DNA of 64,000 nt from Campylobacter subantarcticus LMG 24377. GTDB lineage: Bacteria > Campylobacterota > Campylobacteria > Campylobacterales > Campylobacteraceae. The notes under the pieces were generated by a model. That model had not been told where the DNA came from, searched no databases, and was given only the letters and a program-made list of their open reading frames with translations. Shown here piece after piece: positions 37,701 to 44,607 of the stretch. Positions within the stretch are counted from its first letter, which is position 1, and every line of letters starts with the position of its first letter. A program made the position numbers and the translations under genes. The stretch lies in assembly GCF_000816305.1 (NCBI RefSeq), contig NZ_CP007773.1, forward strand, positions 992,001 to 1,056,000. The letters are read 5' to 3'.

Positions 37701-38237
37701 ATTAGATTGGGTAATATTTTTTAAAAGTGTATTAAAAAGTGTATCTAGGGTAAGCTGTATCTTTGGTTTAATCTCTTGCTCAAAATAATCAGATTCTTTG
37801 ATATTTTTTAATAATGTATTTAATTCTTTTTGAACTTCTTTTAAAAAATTTTCAATATTTTCTTCATTACTCTCATCAATAATTTTATTGAGCGTTTTGT
37901 TTTCGTTTTGATTGATTACATTATTTAAAAATTTTAAATTATTAAAGATAATTTTTTTAATACTAGATAAATTTTTATCAGAGCTAAATTTTTGTTCTTT
38001 TGTGATTTCATCTTTATTAGCTTGATTTAAATGTATGATTTTAAAAGTTTTTTTCTTGTTAAATTTAAATTTATCTTCAATAGTATGTAGTGTCTTATAC
38101 AAAGAATTCTCAGCTTCTTTATATCCATCAAAATCACCACATATAAAAATAATTTTATTAGCATTTTCGGTAAGATTTTTTAACTCAATTTCCAAATTAT
38201 GATTTGACGTAATTAAGGTGAAATCTTTTATTTTCAT
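34755..38237 (-). CDS. giant 1160 aa module protein, diverged homologue (module C)
   Basis: 1160 aa, not recognised. It has the same overall layout as the 1236 aa protein: similar N-terminal LIT-x-N-x-x-E(I/L)KNL opening, the NFLFITN-PP-type motif (NYLFITNPPQLNNAALCEDL against NFLIITNAPQKFNAGLHQKL), the LLSYIILDEKRS segment, the IGQHNLEVMYKGVN helix and the final IGRLATTIIMEDGLYIG. Overall sequence identity is low. The start ATG overlaps the TGA of the PAAR gene (ATGA), with no toxin or immunity gene in between. Retention of the C-terminal motif across strongly diverged copies suggests it matters, for example for loading. Role unknown. Confidence 0.85.
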   Translation of the reverse strand: MKIKDFTLITSNHNLEIELKNLTENANKIIFICGDFDGYKEAENSLYKTLHTIEDKFKFNKKKTFKIIHLNQANKDEITKEQKFSSDKNLSSIKKIIFNNLKFLNNVINQNENKTLNKIIDESNEENIENFLKEVQKELNTLLKNIKESDYFEQEIKPKIQLTLDTLFNTLLKNITQSNDDEYKQIIRAIAKFFINILDSVTNLKKPISLVKKNPYVFVVNTLFEAYNSSAEYQEYKEQKYYYDFAYPLLELITSKLYPIIALCNEEILSDVLIIDDKVLLDFSSYSNVPSISLYKNSFYKVILDEEFQGIFDHFLENNPKIENEKLNNTLLINSSLKNFDTTLKKAINSNISELNHFFYAEYPDLNSSILVEMILDKQNTDQINTTKMGKNYLFITNPPQLNNAALCEDLYQKKLGAIIKNRPKALTKNEKLGLKEQFPSKRDYGSYFIERDVKKEDDFVLQLCPFVKLDGQIYQKYKRYFNFYNQPYSRLIFDLLENVKQSVEQDFAYIDGFFKLPKELEEISEKEKEKVKEYIGLFNNYLDNINSYYDQMQFFLELESSISKTYENVDFKKYSPLTVVLLTLTLYVLQKDLAFTQEYSLGVKNIVIPNLDYGDKEISLNYQKIKIPNYFNEYISFIPDDIYFYDNDKKIYIFLSKELNKNKKEDEIIYLDELAKAMFENDFKEEDQTYVNFLKTLNESFDEEIEFKENTQTDKTLPLKKDLDKSIQEIMLDNELAKLSIDITFFNIIKQLFPFAEFFMSQPDFFKKMILFFINSSFDKKHYGNKLFSSFKAHFFKELGIFYALNPKGHFIKINPKSKKPLNKLFLYQIGTNYYYFNQLEYASELKKSKSFSRLDKAKQIHLISKVKKQLAIDFSIKVSKNLSADVLKNLAGSFIDTLLPTNYERLKILYEKLMYEKFTYNYDFPLAVKKEEYLTYPLLINSRFMSFDLSEFIFGSLLCTGGLNYYPSIACATTSSKAREFVLKRLLSYIILDEKRSASKEDKINEGKYILNDKEFFEENNIELRNCNIYKLEHFQRKEEYKTQHPVIKQHPILAYNDAIQILYEYANGIYNTTQDEKGKFIEDRQKARRLMENLEAIGQHNLEVMYKGVNNKDVDNERNRRKDKEDFNDINKIQDYSNKFIGRLATTIIMEDGLYIG

Positions 38238-39664
38238 ATTTTAATCCCATTCACTACTACAAATTTACAAACATAAAGCTCTTGTTTTCTATCTTCATCT
38301 TCTAAGATCTCATCTAGTCCATTTGCGATTTGAAATTTTAAATTTTGCATTTTAGCAGGAGCTAAAAAACTAAAATGATATTCGTTTAATTCTTTATTAT
38401 CTTCTAGGGAATTTTTGATGATTTTATCATACTCATGTAGCTGTGTAAAATACCCTGCTCCTAAATCTTTATATTCAGATTCTTTATAAGCACTTTTATA
38501 AACTTTAGCGATATTTTTTGGGATAATAAAATAAAGTTTGATTAAATTAGTATCAAAACTAAAATTTAATTCTTTAAATTCATAACCTTTACTAAAGTCT
38601 TGTTTGAATTGATTAAGAATATTAACATCCTCTATATCTTTTAAATCTTTTTGATCTATATTTAATTCACTTAAAGCTTTATTTTGTTCTTTTTTTTCAT
38701 TATTGATCAAAAGATTATAGATAGGTAGGTTATCTTTTTGAAATCTATCGCTTTTATAATGTAGTCTTATTATAGGCTCTTTTAGCTTTGTTTGGTTTTT
38801 GCTTTGCTTTACTAAGCCTTCCTTAGGATTAAAACTATGATCAAATTTAAACTTAGTAGGTACAAAGCTTACTTTTAAAGGATATCCTTTATCTGTGACA
38901 CAAGCTGAGATGAGTTCTTGTAAGATTGCGTATTCATCATTGACTTTCTTTTGAGATAAAGAGCCTTTAACATCTACCACCTTAGTGCAAGGATAACTTA
39001 CCTTTCCCATAGTATTGGGACAACCGCTTATGCTAGAATTAAGCAAATCACTTTCTAACATAATAGGCACACCATCATCTTTAAAAGTTTTTCCTTTGTT
39101 TGATTTAAGTATGACTTTACCTCCATGGATACATTCTAGGTTTTGATTTTCTAAAAGGGCATGAAGTTTAGCTATAGCTTGTTTTTTATTTATTTGTATG
39201 GTTTTTTGTTCTTTTAGAGTGTTTGAAATTAAATCTTTATACTCTAAGCTTTGCTTGCTTAAACATTCTAATTTGATATTTAAAGAATTTTCTATAATAG
39301 AATAATTAAGCAAACAAAGTTCATCATTTTTATAAAAGATGCTAAGTTTTCCTTTGCCACTATTTTCATCTTTAGGAGAAAAATAATAACTAGGTGTATC
39401 TTGTTTTATAGTATTATCTTGATCTAATTCTCCAAAGTAAAAGGGATTATTAGGAAGTTCGCTTGAGCCTGTAAGGAGAGTGGAGTTTAAGAAGATATAA
39501 GCTTGGTAGTTTTGAAGTTCTTCAAAAGTAAAATCTGTCGTTGCTTCTAATTTGTAAAGTTCATCATAAATACTTTGACAATCAATGATACTTTTATTTT
39601 CACAAAATAAATAAATACTTTTTTTATCTTTATAAATAGAATATAAAAAGTCTCTACTTATCAT
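38234..39664 (-). CDS. PAAR-like DUF4280 protein without toxin domain (module C)
   Basis: 476 aa. It has the head MISRDFLYSIYKDKKSIYLF and the DUF4280 core identical to module A up to about residue 296. The beta-rich region that follows is a diverged version (NIAKVYKSAYKESEYKDLGAGYF), and the protein then ends at VVVNGIKI with no C-terminal toxin. It is directly coupled (ATGA) to the giant 1160 aa gene and follows the lipase by 7 bases. It appears to be a carrier-only tip that would deliver the lipase and perhaps the giant protein. Confidence 0.85.
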   Translation of the reverse strand: MISRDFLYSIYKDKKSIYLFCENKSIIDCQSIYDELYKLEATTDFTFEELQNYQAYIFLNSTLLTGSSELPNNPFYFGELDQDNTIKQDTPSYYFSPKDENSGKGKLSIFYKNDELCLLNYSIIENSLNIKLECLSKQSLEYKDLISNTLKEQKTIQINKKQAIAKLHALLENQNLECIHGGKVILKSNKGKTFKDDGVPIMLESDLLNSSISGCPNTMGKVSYPCTKVVDVKGSLSQKKVNDEYAILQELISACVTDKGYPLKVSFVPTKFKFDHSFNPKEGLVKQSKNQTKLKEPIIRLHYKSDRFQKDNLPIYNLLINNEKKEQNKALSELNIDQKDLKDIEDVNILNQFKQDFSKGYEFKELNFSFDTNLIKLYFIIPKNIAKVYKSAYKESEYKDLGAGYFTQLHEYDKIIKNSLEDNKELNEYHFSFLAPAKMQNLKFQIANGLDEILEDEDRKQELYVCKFVVVNGIKI

Positions 39665-40380
39665 AATTTTCCTAAATAATACCTACTTTGGCTTTTCCGC
39701 TAAAATACAAAGCTTGCGATATTTTACAAACTCCACCTAAATATTGCTCATCCCAAATTTGATCTTTTATTTTATAACTTTTTGAATTATATCCGTATAT
39801 TTTTGTTATATTATTAATATTTTCAAGACATTTCATATCTTTATAAACTACAATAAAAATTCTAAATTCTCCAATGGCAATTTTATGAGCTAAATTTTCT
39901 TGATTATTGACAAAAGAACTATCTTTTCTGTATTGATTAAAATCATTTTTATCAAGAATTAAAATATATTTTTCTTTTTCATGTGCCTTTAAAATAAAAT
40001 CTATGATTTTTGTTTGACTAATGGTAGGAGCTTTATAGCTTGCATAATAATTATCTCCAACCTCTTCTAAAATACCATTTGTTTCTTGCATTATGGTGGC
40101 TATTAATGAAAGAAAATATTCAAAATGATTGATTTTTTCTGGAGAACTTCTAAAAAGTCCAAGAGGTCCATTTTTAAGAGCGAAATTTTTATTATTAATA
40201 GCATTATTTTTTAACACAAAAGTTTCTGTATATATTTGAATATTTTTCATAAAATGATTAAGATACTCTATACATTCACTAAAACTTTTATCTTTGACTT
40301 TGTTATAGTTAGCATCTAATTCTAAAAGATAGGAGTAGAAGTAAAGGGTTTGAGTTAGGGGGATTATGGAGTGAGAATCT
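38775..40380. repeat. 1.6 kb near-identical lipase-C/PAAR-N repeat, copy in module C
   Basis: Partner of 14474-16078 (offset 24302). Confidence 0.9.
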
Positions 40381-41213
40381 TCTCCTGTATATATACCTAA
40401 GGCATTGCTTACACCATATTGAGCAGAAGCGATGATATTTATACCACCGCTGTCATAGACACAATATACTTTTTGAGGATTTAAGACTTGCTCCATAATA
40501 TTTTTATCTAATAATGCTGCCAAAGCCCGCATTAGCATATTATCAATCTCATCAATAGCAGGAGAATTAAAAGTATAGACTTGCGATGCCATAAATTTGA
40601 TTGCATTAAATTGTGTATTTAAGCTCCTATCAATAGTATCGCAAAATTGCATTGCTATAACTGCTAAATATCCGCCTAAAGAATGCCCTATAAAAATAAT
40701 ATTATTTGAATCTACTTTGTTTAAAATAGGTGCTATGTCTAATAAAAATTGCTTTAAAACATTAAGTTGAAAATCGCCCTTACCAAAGGTAAGCCCTATA
40801 TCCGCCAAAGTATCCATACTCCAAAGTCCCTCTGTCCCCCTAAACCCTACTACAAACTTATCTTTTTCTTTATCATAAAACAAAGTAGCACTAAAGCCAG
40901 AAGCCGTATTTGGTTGGTGGAATTTAATCTCATATTTTTTAGCAAAGTTTTTAGCTTGAATCTCCCCAAATTCTCCATTAAGTGTCGGATATAGTGCAAT
41001 GGAATCATCATAAATAAAATAATCTTTATATTTTTTAGATAAGGTCTTTGTATATTCTAAATTTTCTATATTGTCTTTATCTTTAGGGAATCTATTTTGC
41101 CCTATTTTATAACTATCCATTTCTCGCTCATCGTTATTGATATACATAAAGTTAAAATAACTTGCTTGAGCCAACTCGGCATAGTCTCTTAGATTGTTGA
41201 TTAATTCTTTCAT
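39672..41213 (-). CDS. class 3-type lipase, probable T6SS phospholipase effector (module C)
   Basis: 513 aa. It shows HQPNTASGFSATLFYDKEKD, FVVGFRGTEGLWS and the elbow GHSLGGYLAV with Ser at about 178, all signs of a Lipase_3 alpha/beta hydrolase. No signal peptide is present. The C-terminal ~235 residues are identical to the module A lipase and the catalytic half is different. Upstream lie three putative immunity genes interleaved with two broken lipase genes; the nearest (84 aa membrane protein) ends 14 bases before the start. It probably rides the PAAR tip encoded 7 bases downstream. Substrate unknown. Confidence 0.85.
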   Translation of the reverse strand: MKELINNLRDYAELAQASYFNFMYINNDEREMDSYKIGQNRFPKDKDNIENLEYTKTLSKKYKDYFIYDDSIALYPTLNGEFGEIQAKNFAKKYEIKFHQPNTASGFSATLFYDKEKDKFVVGFRGTEGLWSMDTLADIGLTFGKGDFQLNVLKQFLLDIAPILNKVDSNNIIFIGHSLGGYLAVIAMQFCDTIDRSLNTQFNAIKFMASQVYTFNSPAIDEIDNMLMRALAALLDKNIMEQVLNPQKVYCVYDSGGINIIASAQYGVSNALGIYTGEDSHSIIPLTQTLYFYSYLLELDANYNKVKDKSFSECIEYLNHFMKNIQIYTETFVLKNNAINNKNFALKNGPLGLFRSSPEKINHFEYFLSLIATIMQETNGILEEVGDNYYASYKAPTISQTKIIDFILKAHEKEKYILILDKNDFNQYRKDSSFVNNQENLAHKIAIGEFRIFIVVYKDMKCLENINNITKIYGYNSKSYKIKDQIWDEQYLGGVCKISQALYFSGKAKVGII

Positions 41214-41227
41214 TTAGTCTCCTAAAG

Positions 41228-41482
41228 TTAATTTAGCACCAAAAACAGAGCAAATGCCAAAGGGTAATATAAAAACAATATTAAAAAATTCCTTAAATAT
41301 TTTTTAATTCTTGTTATTCCAAAAAGCCATAGATTGGCTATCATTAGTGGAAAGACTATCCAACCAAGCATTATAAAAAACTCCTCAACCCTATTTGGAT
41401 TATGTCCAACAATAGGAGATATAAGCCAACCTACAACACATAATATAATCCAACAAATATAAAGTATTTTTAGAATCCGCAT
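41228..41482 (-). CDS. small membrane protein, putative immunity for the module C lipase
   Basis: 84 aa with three short hydrophobic segments (about residues 5-25, 34-52 and 65-82). The start ATG at 41482 lies inside the end of the truncated lipase at 41470-41907 (13-base overlap). It directly precedes the intact lipase, the position held by immunity genes throughout this array. No family recognised. Confidence 0.6.
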   Translation of the reverse strand: MRILKILYICWIILCVVGWLISPIVGHNPNRVEEFFIMLGWIVFPLMIANLWLFGITRIKKYLRNFLILFLYYPLAFALFLVLN

Positions 41483-41907
41483 TCTGTTTCCCTAAACCAC
41501 ACCACGAAACCATCTTTGTGTGTATCATAGAACAAAGCAGCAGAAAAGCTTGACTCTGTATTTGTTTGATGGATTAATAAATCATATCTATCTAAGAATT
41601 GTTTGGCTTGGAGTGGGGAGAAGTCGCCATCGAGCTTGCTGATAGTAATTTCTTTTTGTTCTTTATCTAACTGAACAAATTCAACAACTCTATGATTTTT
41701 ATAGTTTGTATTCAAAATATCCGTAATGTAAATTTCTTGAATTTTAGATTTATTGTCAGCGTCTCTAATTTCATTGCCTTGCCTATCTTGCATTACAAGA
41801 AAGTGAGATTTACTTTGCTGTTCTAAAAAATAGTGAAAATATCCATAGCTAGCCCATGCTAACTCAGCGTTATCTCGTAGTTTTTCAACTATCTCTTTAT
41901 TTGTCAT
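41470..41907 (-). pseudogene. truncated lipase, N-terminal 145 codons
   Basis: The frame opens MTNKEIVEKLRDNAELAWAS as lipases here do. It keeps the QTNTESSFSAALFYDTHKD segment and ends at FVVWFRETECGF, the point where intact lipases read FVVGFRGTEG. The glycine elbow and everything downstream are absent, and two of the conserved glycines are substituted. Sequence differs from both intact lipases, so it derives from a third lipase type. Its start overlaps the 168 aa gene by ATGA. Confidence 0.8.
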
Positions 41908-42410
41908 TTTGCCTCCTTAAAATTACAGATAAACTTATTATCTTTGAAACATTCTGGCATCTCTTTAATATAGATATTACCACAGGTAATATAATTATTC
42001 CACATAACTCTAAAATCCATATTGCCTTCATTGCCTAATATCATAGGTCTCCAATCATACCAAATTGAGCCTGATTCATTGATTTCTATTATATTTTTTT
42101 CCAAATCCATTTTAATATTTAATTGAGCTTTTATTCTCTCAGTATCATATCTAAATCGTGCAATATAATTATTATTCTCAAGTTTTAAATTATTTTGTAA
42201 ATCACTAGGATTAACTCCAAATAATTTTAATGCTTTCTCTGTTCTTTTTTTAGAAGGCGGTGTAATATCTAACTCACATATTTTCTTAAACTTCCAATAA
42301 CTTGGTTGTAATTCATAAGGAGTATAATAAAGCGGGATTCCAAGTAGATAAATTCCAAATAATGTAATAAATACTAAGATAATCTTTTTAGGTGCAAGAA
42401 ACTTTTTCAT
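41904..42410 (-). CDS. membrane-anchored periplasmic protein, putative orphan immunity
   Basis: 168 aa with a basic N-terminus (MKKFLAPKK) and one hydrophobic segment (about residues 10-28) that could be an uncleaved anchor. The rest is a soluble domain ending with two cysteines (TCGNIYIKEMPEC, ICNF). It lies between two broken lipase genes, coupled to the upstream one by TAATG and to the downstream one by ATGA. The layout suggests immunity to the lost lipase of 41470-41907. No family recognised. Confidence 0.65.
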   Translation of the reverse strand: MKKFLAPKKIILVFITLFGIYLLGIPLYYTPYELQPSYWKFKKICELDITPPSKKRTEKALKLFGVNPSDLQNNLKLENNNYIARFRYDTERIKAQLNIKMDLEKNIIEINESGSIWYDWRPMILGNEGNMDFRVMWNNYITCGNIYIKEMPECFKDNKFICNFKEAK

Positions 42411-42984
42411 TATTTGACTTCCTTAGGCTCTATTCCTCTAATGGCAAAAATATAATTGATATAGTCATATTCACTTGTATAGATTTTTTCTTTAGTTTTA
42501 CTATCAATTTGTTTTCTTTTTTCTCCAAACAAAGTAGCACTAAAGCCACTTGTAGTGTTGGGCTGATGTTTTAAAAGTTTAAATCTATTTACAAAATCAA
42601 TAGTTCTTTTACTCAGTGCATCATTTAATCCTACCCTACTAATATCATTATCCAATGTTATTTCTTTACTATCAAAACAAGTATTTATAAGAGAAATACA
42701 ATATTTAGATTCTATTTAACTATTTTATTTTGTTCAAAACGAGCTCGTATAGCATAAGCATAAGCTGTGTTTGTATTTTTAGGTTTTACAATATCTTCCC
42801 CTTTACTATTTTTCATAACAATATATTGCTTTAATTTATCACCAAAAGTAAGTTTATCTGCTTTATAAATATTATTCTTTTCATCTTGCTCTATATTTTC
42901 CCAAACATATTACAACATCGCATAACTAGCATCTGCTATATCAGCATAGTCTTTGATTTGAGAAATAAGTTCTTTAGGATTCAT
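42410..42984 (-). pseudogene. broken lipase gene (module C, first of the array)
   Basis: ATG at 42984 overlaps the lipoprotein stop (TGATG). It has the same broken frame as 31102-31595 (MNPKELISQIKDYADIADAS, stop after YAML, second stop and frame change near 42720). An open stretch from 42655 continues through HQPNTTSGFSATLF to an unrelated end at IRGIEPKEVK and a TAA at 42410. The catalytic part is missing. Confidence 0.8.
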
Positions 42985-43652
42985 CAGTAACTTTGTCCTG
43001 TATATTTTTCATCACTTTTTATAAATTTATTATTAGTAAAATAATGAAAAGATCCTCCTCCTGCACTTTTACGACTAATGCTAGAAAAGCTAAATCCTCT
43101 TCCTTCATCTCCAAATAATCCATAGCTTTTTACTTTATAATCTATCATAGTAGCAAAAACAACAGGATATTTTCTACCCTCACACACATAATAAGTTGTC
43201 ATACCTAAATAAGGTCTTAATTTTTTATAGTTTTCTTCACCCATATATGCTTTAAATTGATCTTCATAGTATGCAAATTCGGGTTTATTATCGAAGTTAA
43301 AATCATAGTCAGGATCATCTACATCATAATTATAATCATTACGATAATATTTACAACCATTAGAAAGGACTTGAGGGAATTTTTTTTCTACATCATACTT
43401 TTTAATATTAGCTCTTAACTCTTCATCAGAAGCAGATATATTATTAATCCATTGATTATATTCTTTTATCTTTCTTTCATTTTCCAATATCTCTTCTCTT
43501 ATTTTTTTATCAAAAATATAAATTCCACCATAATTACTTGCAAGAGTTTCTAATTCACTTGCTTTATTTTCTTTAAAAGCACATGCACCTAAAGATACTA
43601 AAGAAAACAAGCTTAGAATTATCATTGTGATTTTCATTTGATACTCCTTTTT
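42531..43652. repeat. 1122-bp identical repeat: lipoprotein plus broken lipase, copy in module C
   Basis: Partner of 31142-32263 (offset 11389). Confidence 0.9.
42984..43637 (-). CDS. lipoprotein, putative lipase immunity (module C copy)
   Basis: 217 aa, identical to the 31595-32248 product; features are described there. The frame is open upstream to 43694, but the start at 43637 is preferred because it begins the lipoprotein signal peptide (lipobox LGAC, Cys19), has AAGGAG upstream and matches the other copy. It is the first effector-array gene after tagH and may be transcribed with the tssM-tagH genes; the gap to tagH is 67 bases. Confidence 0.75.
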   Translation of the reverse strand: MKITMIILSLFSLVSLGACAFKENKASELETLASNYGGIYIFDKKIREEILENERKIKEYNQWINNISASDEELRANIKKYDVEKKFPQVLSNGCKYYRNDYNYDVDDPDYDFNFDNKPEFAYYEDQFKAYMGEENYKKLRPYLGMTTYYVCEGRKYPVVFATMIDYKVKSYGLFGDEGRGFSFSSISRKSAGGGSFHYFTNNKFIKSDEKYTGQSY

Positions 43653-43704
43653 GAAATTTACCTTTAAAAAATCATCTTTGCTTATTAAATACATCTTAAA
43701 AAAG

Positions 43705-44607
43705 TTATTTGTCTTTGTATTTATCCAAAGACAGTAAAGTCAAATTTTCGAATATATTTTGATCATTCTTGATGATATTTTGCAAGGCATTTTGCAAATA
43801 ATTCATGAAAATATCCTCATCCATCTCTTTAAATACAGGTGAATACAATTCTTTAGTGATTAAACTTAACACAACAAGATTAATTAACTTGGTATCTTTA
43901 ACAAGTGGGATTTTTGAAATAACTGTTTGAAAATCATCTATATTTAATTTTTGAAAACTATCGCTTAATATTGTTTTTTTGCGATTTTGTGATAACTCAT
44001 TTTGTAATTTATCTAACATTTTTCCTATATTTTCATAAGTAAAGTCTAAATTTACAGAAGAACTAGATTCTGCAATAACTTCAGAATTTTTAATATTATT
44101 ATCCTCTATAAAACTATAATCTATTTTTGTTTCAATAAGCTCTTTAATATCTTCTTTTGCTTTAAAATCCAAACCATCTATTTTTCCTCGAGGTTTTAAC
44201 TCTATTTCATCCATCTGAGTATGTTTTTCTATTTCTTTTATTTCTTTTACTTGTTTTAAAGTTTCTTGTTTAACCTCTTTTGAATCAACAAAACGCAGCT
44301 CAATAAGACCTAACTTTAACACATCTCCTTTATTAACAATAATCTCATAACCATCATCTAGTCTAGAAAAAGAATTATTATAAAAAATATCGCTGCCTTC
44401 CACAGGTGAAATAGTAAAAAAGCCTTCTTCAAAAGCAACTTTCATATGTCTTTCTTCGATGGAGTTATGTTTATCTTGCACCCAAAACAAGCACTCAGGA
44501 CTTGATCCAACAAGTCCACCAGCTTCATCAAATACACACGCTACTGTTTTTGTTGTGTTTTCTTCAACATTTTCAATTATCAATCCTATGGTTTCTTTAT
44601 CTATCAT
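43705..44607 (-). CDS. tagH: FHA-domain T6SS protein (TagH/Fha-like)
   Basis: 300 aa. The N-terminal ~105 residues fit an FHA phosphothreonine-binding fold: VGSSPECLFWVQD, then SIEERHMKVAFEEGFFTISPV with the conserved His, and the GDVLKLGLIELRF strand. A charged linker follows, and the C-terminal part (about 190-300) is helical. FHA proteins take part in post-translational control of T6SS assembly. The ATG lies inside the tssM end (11-base overlap), so the two are coupled. The FHA call rests on spacing and key residues; the gene name follows T6SS usage in Campylobacter. Confidence 0.75.
   Translation of the reverse strand: MIDKETIGLIIENVEENTTKTVACVFDEAGGLVGSSPECLFWVQDKHNSIEERHMKVAFEEGFFTISPVEGSDIFYNNSFSRLDDGYEIIVNKGDVLKLGLIELRFVDSKEVKQETLKQVKEIKEIEKHTQMDEIELKPRGKIDGLDFKAKEDIKELIETKIDYSFIEDNNIKNSEVIAESSSSVNLDFTYENIGKMLDKLQNELSQNRKKTILSDSFQKLNIDDFQTVISKIPLVKDTKLINLVVLSLITKELYSPVFKEMDEDIFMNYLQNALQNIIKNDQNIFENLTLLSLDKYKDK

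Noticed and set aside
43638-43694. N-terminal extension of the lipoprotein gene
   Set aside because: The signal peptide and ribosome-binding site define the start at 43637, as in the identical copy at 31595-32248.
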